Translations under genes and position numbers: made by a program
In this document: positions 63,781 to 64,000 of the stretch, one piece after another
Layout: every line of letters starts with the position of its first letter
Position numbering within the stretch: the stretch's first letter is position 1
Notes under the pieces: generated by a model
Database searches by the model: none
The model's input: only the letters and a program-made list of their open reading frames with translations
What the model was told of the DNA's origin: nothing
Assembly (NCBI GenBank): GCA_038380435.1
Contig: JAWZYU010000013.1
Location: 67,164,446 to 67,228,445 of the forward strand
Length of the DNA stretch: 64,000 nt
Direction of reading: 5' to 3'
Source: Ryuthela nishihirai
Lineage: Eukaryota > Arthropoda > Arachnida > Araneae > Heptathelidae

Positions 63781-64000
63781 GTTATGAGAAGGAGGCTGAT
63801 TAGAGACCGTTCATATAAGCGAACTTTGTGGTCTACTATAGCGACAAGTTAAATGGGGCGCAAAATTCGAGAGTAATAAAGTTTAAAATAATTAAAGTGA
63901 AATTTTTGAGAAAATGCAAATGAAACAACGAAATCGAAAGTTAAAGCTTTATTGATTGTTTGGTGTTTTATGGCATAAAGGCAACTAAGGCCACGCTACG

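Larger units (their letters stand above)
62936..63940 (+). repeat. Local duplication, copy 2 (with 57840-58780)
   Basis: See 57840-58780. This copy has the extra 301-bp MITE inside its SINE, and lacks the segment matching 58022-58190. Confidence 0.7.

Noticed and set aside
1..64000. Bacterial features, integrated virus, rRNA, centromeric satellite or origin
   Set aside because: No Shine-Dalgarno-led operons, no viral polymerase or capsid-like frames, no rRNA similarity, and no array long enough to suggest a centromere.

Overview
This is a nuclear, intron-bearing animal genome segment. It is AT-rich overall, has no bacterial-style operons, and is dominated by decayed transposable elements. 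The mix of Tc1-like and mariner DNA transposons, hAT elements, tRNA-derived SINEs and an APE-type LINE with a CFDP2-like endonuclease suggests an arthropod, possibly a chelicerate. That assignment is inference, because no species-diagnostic gene is present.

Left third (1-26 kb). A GC-richer possible promoter or first exon lies at the very start. It is followed by truncated LINE tails, four Tc1/mariner relics (2621-5124 with a hAT element inside it, 5451-6560, 8408-9713, and 23496-25099 with a SINE inside it), a hAT relic interrupted by a Tc1 fragment (15.5-17.5 kb), and an AT-rich LINE whose RNase H and zinc-knuckle end is still an open frame (18.8-20.8 kb). It also holds several fold-back structures: a perfect 36-bp-arm palindrome at 7289, a long inverted repeat at 12.3/13.9 kb, and a nested pair at 17.85-18.24 kb.

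Middle third (26-46 kb). A 3.2-kb block with Tigger/pogo-like ends (26240-29482) has an interior I cannot read as a transposase. On its minus strand it carries a TATA box and initiator at textbook spacing, in front of a short broken reading frame. A clean Tc1-like element follows at 30805-31913. The best host gene in the window is the 3' end of a minus-strand gene at 33.1-35.0 kb: three exons with matching splice phases, a proline-rich segment, an acidic tail ending in a PDZ-ligand-like SAV, a 3' UTR and a poly(A) signal. A nearly full-length but broken LINE (35340-38912) sits antisense, just upstream of its proline-rich exon.

Right third (46-64 kb). There are many copies of two tRNA-derived SINE families, satellite-like and minisatellite arrays (periods of 31, 38, 42, about 85-100, 125, 132 and 280 bp), and two diverged local duplications. 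One duplication (51.0-52.4 versus 54.9-55.7 kb) carries a set of splice-site-bounded exons on the minus strand, with frames that join across the predicted introns. The other (57.8-58.8 versus 62.9-63.9 kb) carries a SINE, into which a hAT MITE was later inserted in one copy only.

I see no CRISPR array, rRNA gene, intact tRNA gene or intact transposase. Nothing here amounts to a convincing new biological system. The most promising leads are the duplicated exon cluster, the Tigger-ended block with unexplained cargo, the three-frame-open 38-bp array and the proline-rich gene terminus.
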